Positions 9,429 through 18,349 are shown, counted from the first letter of the stretch. The stretch: DNA of 64,000 bases from Niastella vici (GCF_002077945.1 NZ_LVYD01000024.1:186001-250000); one strand, 5' to 3'. Numbers and translations are program-made. The notes: generated by a model not told the origin, from the letters alone.

Positions 9429-9466
9429 CGGCAATCGGCAATCGTGAATCGGCAATACGTATTGCC
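9429..9466. repeat. Heptamer tandem repeat (CGGCAAT type) with terminal palindrome
   Basis: Four contiguous heptamers occupy 9429-9456 (CGGCAAT, CGGCAAT, CGTGAAT, CGGCAAT). The last merges into the perfect palindrome GGCAATACGTATTGCC at 9451-9466. The element lies in the 157-bp gap between purL and the glycosyltransferase gene. Confidence 0.65.
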
Positions 9467-9496
9467 CCGGCTCCGGCGCACCAATCGGTCATACGT

Positions 9497-10633
9497 CTAT
9501 TCGGCCCAATCGGCATTCAACGTAGCCACATACTCATCGATCACATGCCTGATATCGAATTTTTTAATCACCAGGGCGCGGCCCTGGCGGCCAAGGCGGC
9601 TGCGCTCTTCGGCGGGAAGGTTGAGTATTTTTTCCATTTTATCGGCCAGGTCAAAGGGGTCGTGCACATGGCACAGGAACCCGGTGGCATTATTCAACAC
9701 CACTTCCTTACACCCCCGGTTATTACTGGTGATAACAGGCAGTTCCATACAGGCCGCTTCCATAAGGCAGCGCGGAATGCCTTCATTATAAAAAGAGGGG
9801 AAAACAAAACAATCGGCCCGCCGCAGGAAGGGGCGTACATCTTTGGCAAACCCGCCATAATGGATCAGTCCTTCTTTTTGCCAGCGGTCGAGGTCATCGC
9901 GGGAAATAGAATCGGGATGATGCTGTTCAAAAAAACCGATGAGCTCAAACCGCACGCTGTAATTCTTTTTCTTTAAAATGCGGGCGGCATCGGCATACAG
10001 TCCAATGCCCTTGCTCTTAAGCAGGCGGGTGCTCATTAAAAAAGTAAAAGGTTCGCTTTCTTTTTTAGCGCTATGGTTCCCGAAAGAGAAATATTCCGTG
10101 TCGATCCCTTCACCCGGCAGCACCTTTACCTTTTCAATATTCACAATATGTTCATTGATGAATATTTTAGCGTCCTCATTATTCAGGAACCACACTTCGC
10201 GGGTTTTGCGCAGGGCCCGTTTGTATAATTGTTTAACCACCTGGAACAACCAGTTGCGTTTGGCAAACGGATACCCCAGTCCGGTGATCACGGCAACGGA
10301 AGGAATGCCAATGGCGGCGGCGGCCAGTGAACCGTAGATATTGGGCTTGGCCACATAATGAAAAATAAAATCGGGGCGGTGCTGGCGGTACAGGGCTTTT
10401 AATTGACGGTAGAAAGCAAGGTCAGCAACGGGATTTTCGGTCTTATTATTGAAATGAAGTGGAATGAACCGGCAGCCGCTTTGCTGCAGGTAGGCAGAAT
10501 ACTCATCATCGGGGGCCATTACCATCACCTCAAAGCCCTGCCCCATCAGATAACGGATCACATCTAACCTGAAATTGTAGACAGACCACGCGCTGTTTGA
10601 CACAAAGGCGATGAGCTTATGAGCACGTACCAT
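9497..10633 (-). CDS. Glycosyltransferase family 4 protein
   Basis: This is a GT-B fold retaining glycosyltransferase, probably adding a sugar to a lipid-linked envelope glycan. The 378-residue protein starts MVRAHKLIAFVSNSAWSVYN; the N-terminal domain includes TGLGYPFAKRNW. The C-terminal domain carries the EX7E-type donor site (NEGIPRCLMEAA, about residues 285-296) preceded by the acceptor-side ADCFVFPSF. It resembles N,N'-diacetylbacillosaminyl-PP-undecaprenol glycosyltransferases (PglA-like) and capsule GT4 enzymes; the exact sugar cannot be told. It is divergent from the membrane protein at 10695 with a 61-bp gap, and the two may serve one polysaccharide. Confidence 0.88.
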   Translation of the reverse strand: MVRAHKLIAFVSNSAWSVYNFRLDVIRYLMGQGFEVMVMAPDDEYSAYLQQSGCRFIPLHFNNKTENPVADLAFYRQLKALYRQHRPDFIFHYVAKPNIYGSLAAAAIGIPSVAVITGLGYPFAKRNWLFQVVKQLYKRALRKTREVWFLNNEDAKIFINEHIVNIEKVKVLPGEGIDTEYFSFGNHSAKKESEPFTFLMSTRLLKSKGIGLYADAARILKKKNYSVRFELIGFFEQHHPDSISRDDLDRWQKEGLIHYGGFAKDVRPFLRRADCFVFPSFYNEGIPRCLMEAACMELPVITSNNRGCKEVVLNNATGFLCHVHDPFDLADKMEKILNLPAEERSRLGRQGRALVIKKFDIRHVIDEYVATLNADWAE

Positions 10634-10657
10634 TACATAAAATTATCATCAAAAGTA

Positions 10658-10665
10658 TATATTTG
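10658..10665 (+). promoter_or_regulatory. Candidate -7 element for the membrane protein gene
   Basis: TATATTTG matches the Bacteroidota -7 consensus TAnnTTTG and lies 29 bp before the ATG at 10695. No TTTG-like -33 box is visible at the usual spacing, so this is a half-supported promoter. Confidence 0.35.
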
Positions 10666-10694
10666 TCCGCATTAGTTAAACTTACGACTCTGTA

Positions 10695-11954
10695 ATGACC
10701 ATCATTGGAATCATATTTTACAGCATAGTATTCATATTTCTGTTATACCGCCTTACCCGTAAAAAGGTGCCCTTAACAGTGGTCGAACTGTCGCTGGCCT
10801 TTCTTTTTAAAGTGGCCCTGGGTTGTTTATACGGTTATATTTACCTGCATGTGTATAATGGCGACGATACCTGGAAGTTGCATAACTATTCGTTGATTGA
10901 CCTGCAAAAACTACTGCACAATCCTGTTTATTATTTTACCGAGCTGGGACCGGCCGAATCTTTTGCCTGGGCCGGCGGTGGGTTTTGGGATGGGCTCAGC
11001 GCCTATATTCATACGCTCGAAAACGACAGCACCATCAAAATACTGAGTATAGCCAATTTGTTCACCCGGAGTAATTATTATATTAATGTAGTGTTCTTCA
11101 ATTTTATCCTTTTCTGGGGGCCTTACTGGCTGTTCGGCCTGCTTGTAAAAGAATTCCCCGAAAAAAGAAAGCCGCTGCTGTTGCTGATCTTTTTCTTCCC
11201 CCCCCTGGTATTCTGGTTGAGCGGCATTAGGGGCGATGGGTTGGTGCTGTTCTTTATGGCCCTTACCCTGGTGCACTTTCGCCGCTGGGTATATGAAAAC
11301 AAAAAATGGTCGATCTTATATTGTATACTGGCCCTTATTGGGGTTGTTATTTACAGGACCCAGTTCGTATTGCTGTTGATACCGGCCCTGCTTGCCTGGT
11401 ATATATCGGTAAAATTTAACCGAAATGCGGTTGCCACTTTTTTGTGGGTGTTTGGCATTAGCGGGGTGCTGTTCTTTGCATCGGCCTGGGTATCGCCACA
11501 AAAAAACGGTCCACTGATCGTAACAGAACGGCAGCAATCATTTATGCAATTGGAGGGTACGCGTTTTCACTTAGATACCCTGCAGCCTACGGTCACCAGT
11601 TTTATAAAAGTGTTGCCGCAGGCGGTAAGCCATACTTTTTTACGGCCATATATATGGGAAGCAAAGGGGGCGTTACAGCTGATGACCGCGGCGGAGATCA
11701 TCGTTTGCTGGTTACTGGTACTTACAGCCATTATAAAAAAAGAAATGCATTGGCGGCAGCCCCTGCAAAAGCCGGTTTTGGTGTTTTGTCTGGGGCTGGG
11801 CATCACATTATATATATTTATAGGTTACACGGTTCCTTTCCCCGGCGCCATCGTCAGGTACAAGGCTATTCCCGAGCTTTTATTGCTTACCATACCGGTA
11901 ATTTGTACCAATTGGGCCTTTTTACAGAAGATTAACAAAAAACTATATATTTAA
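10695..11954 (+). CDS. Polytopic membrane protein of unknown function
   Basis: The family is not recognised. The 419-residue protein has about ten hydrophobic helices, beginning MTIIGIIFYSIVFIFLLYRL. A conserved-looking loop holds acidic and aromatic residues (YNGDDTWKLHNYS, about residues 54-66), and SGIRGDGLVLFF lies near the middle. An Asp-Asp pair in the first large loop of a polytopic protein is typical of GT-C type glycosyltransferases and polysaccharide polymerases, and the adjacent GT4 gene fits that. This is inference only. The start ATG is well placed after a TATATTTG box. Confidence 0.7.
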   Translation: MTIIGIIFYSIVFIFLLYRLTRKKVPLTVVELSLAFLFKVALGCLYGYIYLHVYNGDDTWKLHNYSLIDLQKLLHNPVYYFTELGPAESFAWAGGGFWDGLSAYIHTLENDSTIKILSIANLFTRSNYYINVVFFNFILFWGPYWLFGLLVKEFPEKRKPLLLLIFFFPPLVFWLSGIRGDGLVLFFMALTLVHFRRWVYENKKWSILYCILALIGVVIYRTQFVLLLIPALLAWYISVKFNRNAVATFLWVFGISGVLFFASAWVSPQKNGPLIVTERQQSFMQLEGTRFHLDTLQPTVTSFIKVLPQAVSHTFLRPYIWEAKGALQLMTAAEIIVCWLLVLTAIIKKEMHWRQPLQKPVLVFCLGLGITLYIFIGYTVPFPGAIVRYKAIPELLLLTIPVICTNWAFLQKINKKLYI

Positions 11955-12104
11955 AAAAATCGCATTTTTCACCCACTTTTAGGTCCAAAACCCCCATTCT
12001 ACCCCAGTTTTTATGTTTTTTATCAAAAAAACAAGCGCTCAAATTCAAAATTTTTTTTTGGATGTGTATTTGTCGTTTATTTGCAAAAAGCAAAAATTTT
12101 AGTG

Positions 12105-14300
12105 ATGGAATCATTACGTTTTAAAGCAATCAACGATCTTACCTCACAGGCTAATGGCCTGGAAGTGGAAGGTCCAGCCAAAATTACCGGCATATTCGGA
12201 GAAAATGTATTTACATTAAAGACTGCTCGTGAATTTTTGAGTGACGAGGCGTACAAGAGCCTGAATGCCTCCATTAAAGGTGCCAAGAAAATTGACCGCG
12301 CCATGGCAAACCAGATCGCGGCCGGCTTGCGCCAATGGGCTGAGAGCAAAGGTGTAACCCACTATACGCACTGGTTCCAACCCCTTACAGGTACAACTGC
12401 AGAAAAACACGACTCTTTCTTCACTATTAAAGGCGACGGCAGCGCTATTGAAACTTTCGACGGCGATGCGTTGATACAACAAGAGCCAGATGCTTCTTCG
12501 TTCCCCAGCGGTGGCATCCGTGCAACTTTCGAAGCCCGCGGTTATACTGCATGGGATCCTTCTTCACCCGCTTTCATCATGGAGATCGGTCTGGGAAAAA
12601 CACTGTGCATTCCTACCATCTTCGTTTCTTATACCGGTGAAACACTCGACTACAAAGCTCCTTTAATTAAATCGCTCGAAGCGTTGAATAAAGCAGCTGT
12701 TGAAGTGTGCCATTATTTCGACAAAAACGTAAGCAAAGTAGTTGCTACCCTGGGATGGGAGCAAGAGTACTTCGTAATTGACGAAGCACTGTTCAATGCC
12801 CGTCCTGACCTGGTATTAGGCGGCCGTACCGTATTCGGACACTCTCCTGCCAAAGGTCAACAGCTGGAAGACCATTACTTTGGCGCCATTCCTGAAAGGA
12901 TCTACGCTTTCATGCGTGATTTTGAGCAGGAATCATACAAACTGGGTATTCCTTTAAGAACCCGTCACAACGAGGTAGCACCTTCACAGTTCGAGTGCGC
13001 CCCCATCTTCGAAGAAGTTAGCGTGGCAGTTGACCACAACACCCTGTTGATGGATGTTATGGACCGCGTTGCCCGCCGTCATAAATTAAGAGCGTTGTTG
13101 CATGAAAAACCATTCGCCGGCATTAACGGAAGTGGTAAACACAACAACTGGTCAATGGCAACCGATACCGGCATTAACCTGCTGGCTCCCGGTAAAACAC
13201 CAAAGACCAACCTGATGTTCCTGACTTTCTTCGTGAACACCATCAAGGCTGTATATGATTATTCTGATGTACTGCGTTCGTCTATCGCATCAGCCGGAAA
13301 CGATCACCGCCTGGGTGCCAACGAAGCGCCTCCTGCTATCATCTCTGTATTCATTGGCCAGTACCTGAACAAAGTACTGAACGATGTTAAAGAAAGAGTA
13401 GGTGGTAAATTCGACGAACAGGATGAAGCCATCCTGAAGTTAGACCTGCACAGAAGCATTCCTGAGCTGTTGCTCGATAACACCGACCGTAACCGTACTT
13501 CACCGTTCGCGTTCACCGGTAACAAATTCGAGTTCCGCGCTGTAGGTTCTACTGCAAACTGCGCCAACCCCATGACCGCGTTGAACACCATCATGGCTGA
13601 AACGCTGAAGAACTTCAAGAAAGATGTAGATGCATTGATCGATAAAGGCGAGAAAAAAGAGATCGCTATCATGCACGTTATTCGCGAGTACATTGTAGCC
13701 AGCGAAAAAGTATTGTTCGAAGGCGACGGTTACAGCGACGAATGGCACCAGGAAGCTGCAAAACGCGGTTTACCCAACGTACGCACCACGCCGCTGGCGC
13801 TGGATGCTCAGGTAAGCGATAAAGCAAAGCACCTGTTCGAAAGCAACAACGTGTTAACGCATGTTGAAATTGAAGCCCGTCATGAGATCGAGCTGGAAAA
13901 ATACATCAAGAAAGTACAAATTGAAGCCCGTATAATGGGTGAGCTGGCCACCAGCCACATATTACCGGCTGCTGTTAAATATCAGAACGAGCTCATCGCA
14001 AACATCAAAGGTTTGAAAGAGATCGGTATGAAAGAAGAAACATATGCTAACCAGAAACAAATTCTGGTGAAAGTTTCTGAACACGTGAACAAAATGGCTG
14101 AAATGGTTGAAAAAATGATCCAGGCTCGTAAAAAAGCAAATGCCATTGCTGATACACGTGAGAAAGCGATCGCCTATTGCGATACAATCAAAGGCGAGTA
14201 TTTTGATCAGATCCGTTACCATGCCGACAAGCTGGAATTGCTGGTAGGCGATGAGTACTGGCTGTTACCAAAATACCGCGAAATGCTGTTCTTGCGCTAA
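12105..14300 (+). CDS. glnN: Glutamine synthetase type III
   Basis: GlnN makes glutamine from glutamate, ammonia and ATP. The 731-residue length is that of GSIII, much longer than type I or II, and the sequence runs through the typical GSIII N-terminal segment (YTHWFQPLTGTTAEKHDSF), the catalytic core (GWEQEYFVIDEALF, RTRHNEVAPSQFECAPIFEE, HEKPFAGINGSGKHNNWS) and a helical C-terminal extension. The ATG at 12105 is preferred over a TTG at 12081. The 150-bp upstream gap is very A/T rich and likely holds the promoter, but no clean consensus pair stands out. A hairpin and an intrinsic terminator follow the stop. Confidence 0.97.
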   Translation: MESLRFKAINDLTSQANGLEVEGPAKITGIFGENVFTLKTAREFLSDEAYKSLNASIKGAKKIDRAMANQIAAGLRQWAESKGVTHYTHWFQPLTGTTAEKHDSFFTIKGDGSAIETFDGDALIQQEPDASSFPSGGIRATFEARGYTAWDPSSPAFIMEIGLGKTLCIPTIFVSYTGETLDYKAPLIKSLEALNKAAVEVCHYFDKNVSKVVATLGWEQEYFVIDEALFNARPDLVLGGRTVFGHSPAKGQQLEDHYFGAIPERIYAFMRDFEQESYKLGIPLRTRHNEVAPSQFECAPIFEEVSVAVDHNTLLMDVMDRVARRHKLRALLHEKPFAGINGSGKHNNWSMATDTGINLLAPGKTPKTNLMFLTFFVNTIKAVYDYSDVLRSSIASAGNDHRLGANEAPPAIISVFIGQYLNKVLNDVKERVGGKFDEQDEAILKLDLHRSIPELLLDNTDRNRTSPFAFTGNKFEFRAVGSTANCANPMTALNTIMAETLKNFKKDVDALIDKGEKKEIAIMHVIREYIVASEKVLFEGDGYSDEWHQEAAKRGLPNVRTTPLALDAQVSDKAKHLFESNNVLTHVEIEARHEIELEKYIKKVQIEARIMGELATSHILPAAVKYQNELIANIKGLKEIGMKEETYANQKQILVKVSEHVNKMAEMVEKMIQARKKANAIADTREKAIAYCDTIKGEYFDQIRYHADKLELLVGDEYWLLPKYREMLFLR

Positions 14301-14308
14301 AAATGCCC

Positions 14309-14326
14309 CTTCGCCAACTGGCGAAG
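14309..14326. repeat. Perfect hairpin after glnN
   Basis: CTTCGCCA-AC-TGGCGAAG is an 8-bp perfect inverted repeat starting nine bases after the glnN stop. No T-run follows. It resembles the CGCC..GGCG palindromes elsewhere in the window. A further 16-bp perfect palindrome, CCCCGACTAGTCGGGG, lies at 14412-14427. Confidence 0.5.
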
Positions 14327-14364
14327 AAACAGATAAAGAAGGTATACTGACATGACAAGCAAGG

Positions 14365-14397
14365 CCCCGTTCTGAATAAGGATGGGGTTCTTCTTTT
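14365..14397 (+). terminator. Intrinsic terminator of glnN
   Basis: The 9-bp stem CCCCGTTCT/AGGATGGGG (two G-T pairs) with a 5-base loop is followed by TTCTTCTTTT on the plus strand, 65 bp after the glnN stop. Confidence 0.75.
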
Positions 14398-14524
14398 ATA
14401 CCCCCAGGCTCCCCCGACTAGTCGGGGCTGGCAAAGAGGAGTAATAAAGACATGCCGGGAATCAATTGGCAATCCCTGGCCATTTGGCCCGTAAGCCGTT
14501 CCTGAATTGATCTGCGGACCATTT

Positions 14525-15454
14525 CTACATCAGCGAAGGCCGTTCGGTGATCTCGTGGTATTTGATCACATCGCTGGCATAGTAATGCACTACCATGCTT
14601 TTTCGGGTAAGCGCCGGGTTTTTAATGGGGGTGCCACCATGTACCAGGTTGGCATGCCAGATAAGTACATCGCCTTTTTTGGCAATCAGCTCTTCACGCT
14701 TATACTGGTTCTTCTGAAGCAGTTCCTCAATCATATCTTCATAATCGGGATAATCATGTTTTCCCAACGATAAAAAAGAGCTGTTGGTGTTCCAGTCATT
14801 ATTGAGCAGGTAAGGCAGTTTATGGCTGCCGGGATAATAAAAGAGCGGACCGCTATCAGGATGCACATCTTCCAAAGCAATCCAGATGGCTAACAGATAG
14901 CCCAGTGGGTAGGTGGTCATATGCACGCTGTCGGAATGCGCCCGCTGGCCGCTACCAGCAATAAAGTTGATGGTTTGAAAAGGGACCATTTCTTTATCCA
15001 ACAAAAAATTGAGCAATTTACTGATGGCCGCATCCTGGGTTATTTTGCGGATAAGCGCCGATCTTTTGTTGGCAAACATGAGCTTGTTGCCCCATTTAAA
15101 CTGGAGGATCCCTTTTTTCATCAGCGTTTCAATTTCGTGCATAACGGCATCGCAGTCCGCTGGTGAAAAATGGTTTTCCAGTACCATATATCCATTGTTG
15201 CTCCACTGCAGGATCTTTTGTTGTATTTGGGGTGAGAATTGCTGAAAGCCTTCCTTTTGCGGGGCCAGAACGGCAGAATCACCTGTATCGAGCCAGGCGC
15301 GGGATTCCCTGTCGGGAAAATCTTTGCTTGAAATGGAAGCGAACAGCGGCTTGTGAAGGTTGTATTTTTTATATGCCTTTCTATTATGTAGCAATTGTTT
15401 GTAATGAAGCAGGTTATATACCCAGTGAACAGGTTTAAAATGCTTTAGATTCAT
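14525..15454 (-). CDS. Phytanoyl-CoA dioxygenase family protein
   Basis: This is probably an Fe(II)/2-oxoglutarate-dependent hydroxylase. Within 309 residues the double-stranded beta-helix signature is present: the HxD metal pair in GQRAHSDSVHM (about residue 180), the distal metal His in WHANLVHGGTP, and a downstream Arg for 2-oxoglutarate in LTRKSMVVHYY. DVHPDSGPLFYYPGSHKLP is the usual PhyH segment between them. Family members act on small molecules, lipids or natural-product intermediates; the substrate here is unknown. The gene stands alone, convergent to glnN and divergent from the NUDIX gene across a long repeat-rich gap. Confidence 0.85.
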   Translation of the reverse strand: MNLKHFKPVHWVYNLLHYKQLLHNRKAYKKYNLHKPLFASISSKDFPDRESRAWLDTGDSAVLAPQKEGFQQFSPQIQQKILQWSNNGYMVLENHFSPADCDAVMHEIETLMKKGILQFKWGNKLMFANKRSALIRKITQDAAISKLLNFLLDKEMVPFQTINFIAGSGQRAHSDSVHMTTYPLGYLLAIWIALEDVHPDSGPLFYYPGSHKLPYLLNNDWNTNSSFLSLGKHDYPDYEDMIEELLQKNQYKREELIAKKGDVLIWHANLVHGGTPIKNPALTRKSMVVHYYASDVIKYHEITERPSLM

Positions 15455-15520
15455 TTGTTGCTGATATTATGAGGCATTATATGATCGGGTAAAAATAAGC
15501 ATTATAGATTATTAGAAAAA

Positions 15521-15566
15521 CAACCAGCACCGCTGCAGCAGGCTGGTTGTTGGTTGGTTTTATTTT
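15521..15566. terminator. Hairpin with T-rich flanks on both strands
   Basis: The 8-bp stem CAACCAGC/GCTGGTTG (15521-15528 with 15542-15549) is flanked by TTGGTTGGTTTTATTTT on the plus strand and GTTTTTCTAAT on the minus strand, so it could stop transcription either way. No annotated gene ends near it, so it may protect the dioxygenase promoter from read-through or mark a lost or small transcript. Confidence 0.5.
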
Positions 15567-15571
15567 GCCCC

Positions 15572-15620
15572 GTCCTTCGACCCTTCGACTTTCCGCCGGC
15601 AGGCGGACAGGTGCTCAGGG
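15572..15620. repeat. Dispersed CCTTCGACT..GCTCAGG repeat, interrupted by a CGCCGGCAGGCG palindrome
   Basis: GTCCTTCGAC followed by CCTTCGACTT, then TCCGCCGGCAGGCGGA, then GTGCTCAGGG: the usual repeat half-sites are separated by a perfect GC palindrome, as if one repeat had inserted into another. Confidence 0.5.
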
Positions 15621-15956
15621 CTTTACCTGGCGACATTTGGCGGTCTTTATAAATAGAACTACCTATTGACTCATCAGGAAATTTCACTTTTAAACGAGCA
15701 CAAATAACAGACGTTTACTACGGTTATCTATACCTGACCGATTGACGATTCAAAAATAATTTAGAAACTGGGTTCGAAAAGATGGTAAAGCTGGATCCAT
15801 CCCCATTAACGCAATGATTATGAAGGAGAAGAATTCTTAAAATAGTTTGGGCAGCGTGCAAAATTGGTCGAATTGGATAGGGTTAGCGGTTTACAGGCAC
15901 TCGCCCCCCGGCTTTCAATTCAAGTATTTACCTGGTGCTTATGAATGGCTAACGAG

Positions 15957-16530
15957 CTGGTTTAACCGTTTACTTTCTGGTTTTTACTTTTCAGCACAAC
16001 AACTTTTATCTTTAGAAGTATGTTTTTAACTGTTGGTTTACCTGATTTGAATGCTGTCGCCTGTTTTTAACTGTTTGCACAGCCACTTTGATCATCGGTT
16101 CCTTATTTTTATCTGTTTACTTAACGAATTATGCTATCAGCATTTCATTTTTAATCACCTGCTTAATGATTTTACAGAAAAGCTTTTCAAGCTTTATCGT
16201 TTGCTTATAGGATTTAACCACTTGTTTAACGGTTTTAACCGCCTGTCACTAAGCTTGCATGGCGTGCATGCGCGCTTTTCACTTGTGCATGTGTGCTTTT
16301 CACTTTCGCAGACATCCTTTCATTCACGCATGCGGTCTTTTCACTAATGCATTCGTGCTAAACAACGAAACCTGCGTTGCAAACTTCGCAACCTTCCATG
16401 TTAAATAATAAACCCGCACAATAGCCTTGTAAAACCCACTGCAAACAATATAAACTGAAATGCAAATCCTGTAACCCGCTATGTTGAATATAAAAACTGC
16501 AAATAATGTATATAAACTCGTCATACAAGA
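15957..16530. repeat. Degenerate ~21-bp direct repeat tract, about 570 bp
   Basis: Read on the minus strand, motifs beginning G(G)TTAAA or GTTTA/GTGAAAAG recur every 20-22 bp, or at about twice that distance. Two adjacent 21-bp units are seen at about 16206-16247 (GGTTAAAACCGTTAAACAAG, GGTTAAATCCTATAAGCAAA), GTGAAAAG-plus-CATGC units lie at about 16260-16345, and GTTTATAT/TTTGCA units at 16370-16520. Units are diverged and the spacing drifts. No intact reading frame spans it, but short minus-strand frames read as Lys/Val/Gln-rich repeats (AVKTVKQVVKSYKQTIK). It could be a decayed repeat gene or a non-coding array. The remainder of 15621-15956 shows nothing recognisable. Confidence 0.5.
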
Positions 16531-16629
16531 GGCGAAACCCGAAAATCCCTGTCTGATAGAACCTGATCCTGATCAACCACACTACATTAATATATCCTGC
16601 ACAAACCAAAAACGCACTAACTTAACCCT

Positions 16630-17094
16630 ATGAAAAAGAGCGCCGGCATTTTACCATACAAATTCGTGAAAAAGGAATTATTCTTTTTCATCGCCCACCC
16701 CGGCGGGCCCTTCTATCGCAAAAAAGACAATGGCTTTTGGGGTATTGTAAAAGGAGAATTTGACGACAGCGAAGAACCCCTGCAGGCAGCCATCAGGGAA
16801 TTTAAAGAAGAAACCAATCTTGATCTGGAGGGCCCCTTTCTGGAATTAACACCCCGCAAACAAAAAAGCGGCAAAATGGTATATATATGGGCCATAGAAA
16901 CCGATTTCCCCGCCGATAATCTCCAGTGTAATACCTTTCAACTGGAATGGCCGCCCAAATCGGGCAAAATGATAGAGGTGCCCGAACTCGACAAATTTGA
17001 ATGGTTCAATATTGACACCACCATTACAAAACTGATCCCCGCCCAGGTGGGCTTTGTGGAAGAATTGCTGCAACATCTCCACATCAAAAGATAA
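16630..17094 (+). CDS. NUDIX hydrolase
   Basis: NUDIX enzymes hydrolyse nucleoside diphosphates linked to another moiety. The 154-residue protein contains the NUDIX box starting in GIVKGEFDDSEEPLQAAIRE and ending FKEETNLDL (about residues 41-68), with the catalytic REFKEE helix intact. The N-terminal SAGILPYKFVKKELFFFIAH and the WPPKSGKMIEVPELDKFEWF segment match the subgroup of predicted NTP pyrophosphohydrolases with similarity to diadenosine polyphosphate hydrolases. The precise substrate is unknown. A gap of 80 bp carrying a promoter separates it from the next gene. Confidence 0.9.
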   Translation: MKKSAGILPYKFVKKELFFFIAHPGGPFYRKKDNGFWGIVKGEFDDSEEPLQAAIREFKEETNLDLEGPFLELTPRKQKSGKMVYIWAIETDFPADNLQCNTFQLEWPPKSGKMIEVPELDKFEWFNIDTTITKLIPAQVGFVEELLQHLHIKR

Positions 17095-17111
17095 AAATTA
17101 TAAAAGCTTCG

Positions 17112-17141
17112 TTTGCCAAATTCTACAAACCCGTACCTTTA
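17112..17141 (+). promoter_or_regulatory. Bacteroidota-type promoter
   Basis: TTTG (17112-17115), an 18-bp spacer, then TACCTTTA (17134-17141), close to the consensus TTTG-N19-TAnnTTTG. The expected start of transcription is about 17148, leaving a 27-base leader before the ATG at 17175. Confidence 0.55.
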
Positions 17142-17174
17142 GCCGCGAATTAAGTTCACAACAATCCATACTCT

Positions 17175-17693
17175 ATGCGTAAAACCCTTTTCGCCCTTAC
17201 CGTATTTGTAGTAAGCAATGTAACTATTTATGCCCAGTCGGTTCCGGTAGATTCTCACAAACGAATTGTTGAACAGGCCCAGGGACTAACTACCGAAAAA
17301 TTCCTTCGTTTTTTAGAACAAGGTAAAATTGACGAGGCCCTGCCACTGATCGACACTTCCTATTTAGAATCAAAAACCCATTATGAGGATACCCTCACCA
17401 ACTATCACCAGGAACTGTCGAAATATTTAAGCACCTCGAAACTATCAATAGTAGTTGTTACCCCCGATAAAAAATACAACACCTACCGTTGCATATATCA
17501 TAACAAGAAAGGATATAACTTTACCATAGACCTGTATTACAAAAAAGGGAAATCGGGTTCAAAGATCACCCGCATTGCGAAAAAACCCGAAAAGTCAAAA
17601 ACAGGATCTGCAAAAACAGGCTCAGCAAAAACAAAGACTGCTTTAACCTCCGCTAAACGAAAAACCGCCAGAAAAACAATAGCTAAAAGTTGA
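17175..17693 (+). CDS. Secreted protein of unknown function with Lys/Thr/Ser-rich tail
   Basis: The family is not recognised. The 172 residues start with a clear signal peptide (MRKTLFALTVFVVSNVTIYAQS, cleavage likely after YAQ). The middle is a small mixed domain (about residues 30-140) of the size and shape of DUF3887-like folds, with a TSYLESKTHYEDTL segment. The tail from about residue 140 is a run of basic repeats, KTGSAKTGSAKTKTALTSAK, of low complexity. The next gene starts 5 bp after the stop, so the two form an operon under the promoter at 17112. Confidence 0.75.
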   Translation: MRKTLFALTVFVVSNVTIYAQSVPVDSHKRIVEQAQGLTTEKFLRFLEQGKIDEALPLIDTSYLESKTHYEDTLTNYHQELSKYLSTSKLSIVVVTPDKKYNTYRCIYHNKKGYNFTIDLYYKKGKSGSKITRIAKKPEKSKTGSAKTGSAKTKTALTSAKRKTARKTIAKS

Positions 17694-17698
17694 ATACG

Positions 17699-18304
17699 AT
17701 GAGCGCTCGTACCGGCATTCAAAGACAATATGCTAAAAAATTTCTGACGTTAAATGAGATCATTCTCCTGGGCTGTGTTATAGGCGGGCTGTACGGCATT
17801 GTACACGATCAGCTCACCTATACCATTTCGCCGGAGTATTATACAAAATTCAAATTTTACCAGTTTGGCCTGGCCGAATCAGGTAACGAAGCCCTCTTCC
17901 CTACTCCGCGGCTCCAGGTTTCCCTCGTAGGGTTTATGGCCACCTGGTGGATGGGTTTGTTCATAGGCATCATTCTGGGCATAATAGGGCTCATCCATAC
18001 CGAAAACAGGCAAATGTTGTTTGTGACCCTTAAAGCCATGCTGGTGACCATGGCAGTGGCATTAGCGACCGGGTTCATTGGCCTGGCTTATGGCAAATGG
18101 GTGCTGGCCAAAACCGGGGTCAACTGGCGGTTTCCGCAAAACCTGGTAGATAAGGAAAGCTTTATCGCCGTAGGTTCCATGCACAACTTCAGCTACCTGG
18201 GCGGCGCTGCGGGGTTGATAGCCGCTGTCATTTATAGCATACGGCAAAGGAAAAAAACCGCCCCAGCCCGCACCAGAAATAAAAAGAAAGCCCGCAGCAA
18301 GTGA
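17699..18304 (+). CDS. Membrane protein with four hydrophobic helices
   Basis: The family is not recognised. I choose the ATG at 17699, 5 bp after the previous stop; an in-frame TTG at 17690 overlaps that stop. The 201-residue protein has hydrophobic segments around LNEIILLGCVIGGLYGI, SLVGFMATWWMGLFIGIILG, LFVTLKAMLVTMAVALATGF and YLGGAAGLIAAVIYSI, and a basic C-terminal tail. A soluble loop with HDQLTYTISPEYYTKFKF lies between the first two helices. It is co-transcribed with the secreted protein upstream, so a joint envelope role is plausible. Confidence 0.75.
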   Translation: MSARTGIQRQYAKKFLTLNEIILLGCVIGGLYGIVHDQLTYTISPEYYTKFKFYQFGLAESGNEALFPTPRLQVSLVGFMATWWMGLFIGIILGIIGLIHTENRQMLFVTLKAMLVTMAVALATGFIGLAYGKWVLAKTGVNWRFPQNLVDKESFIAVGSMHNFSYLGGAAGLIAAVIYSIRQRKKTAPARTRNKKKARSK

Positions 18305-18349
18305 CTGTTAACCTATTTTATCTAATTTCAGCCCTTTAAAATGTGATAT

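Noticed and set aside
9340-9516. N-terminal extension of PurL up to 9516
   Set aside because: It would translate the CGGCAAT heptamer repeat and adds residues with no family match; MEVTVKTAKQL at 9339 is a normal start.
16051-16347. 98-codon plus-strand frame rich in Phe, Leu and His
   Set aside because: It is a frame through the degenerate 21-bp tract with no start signal; its regular FN-x2-(L/F) pattern comes from the DNA repeat.
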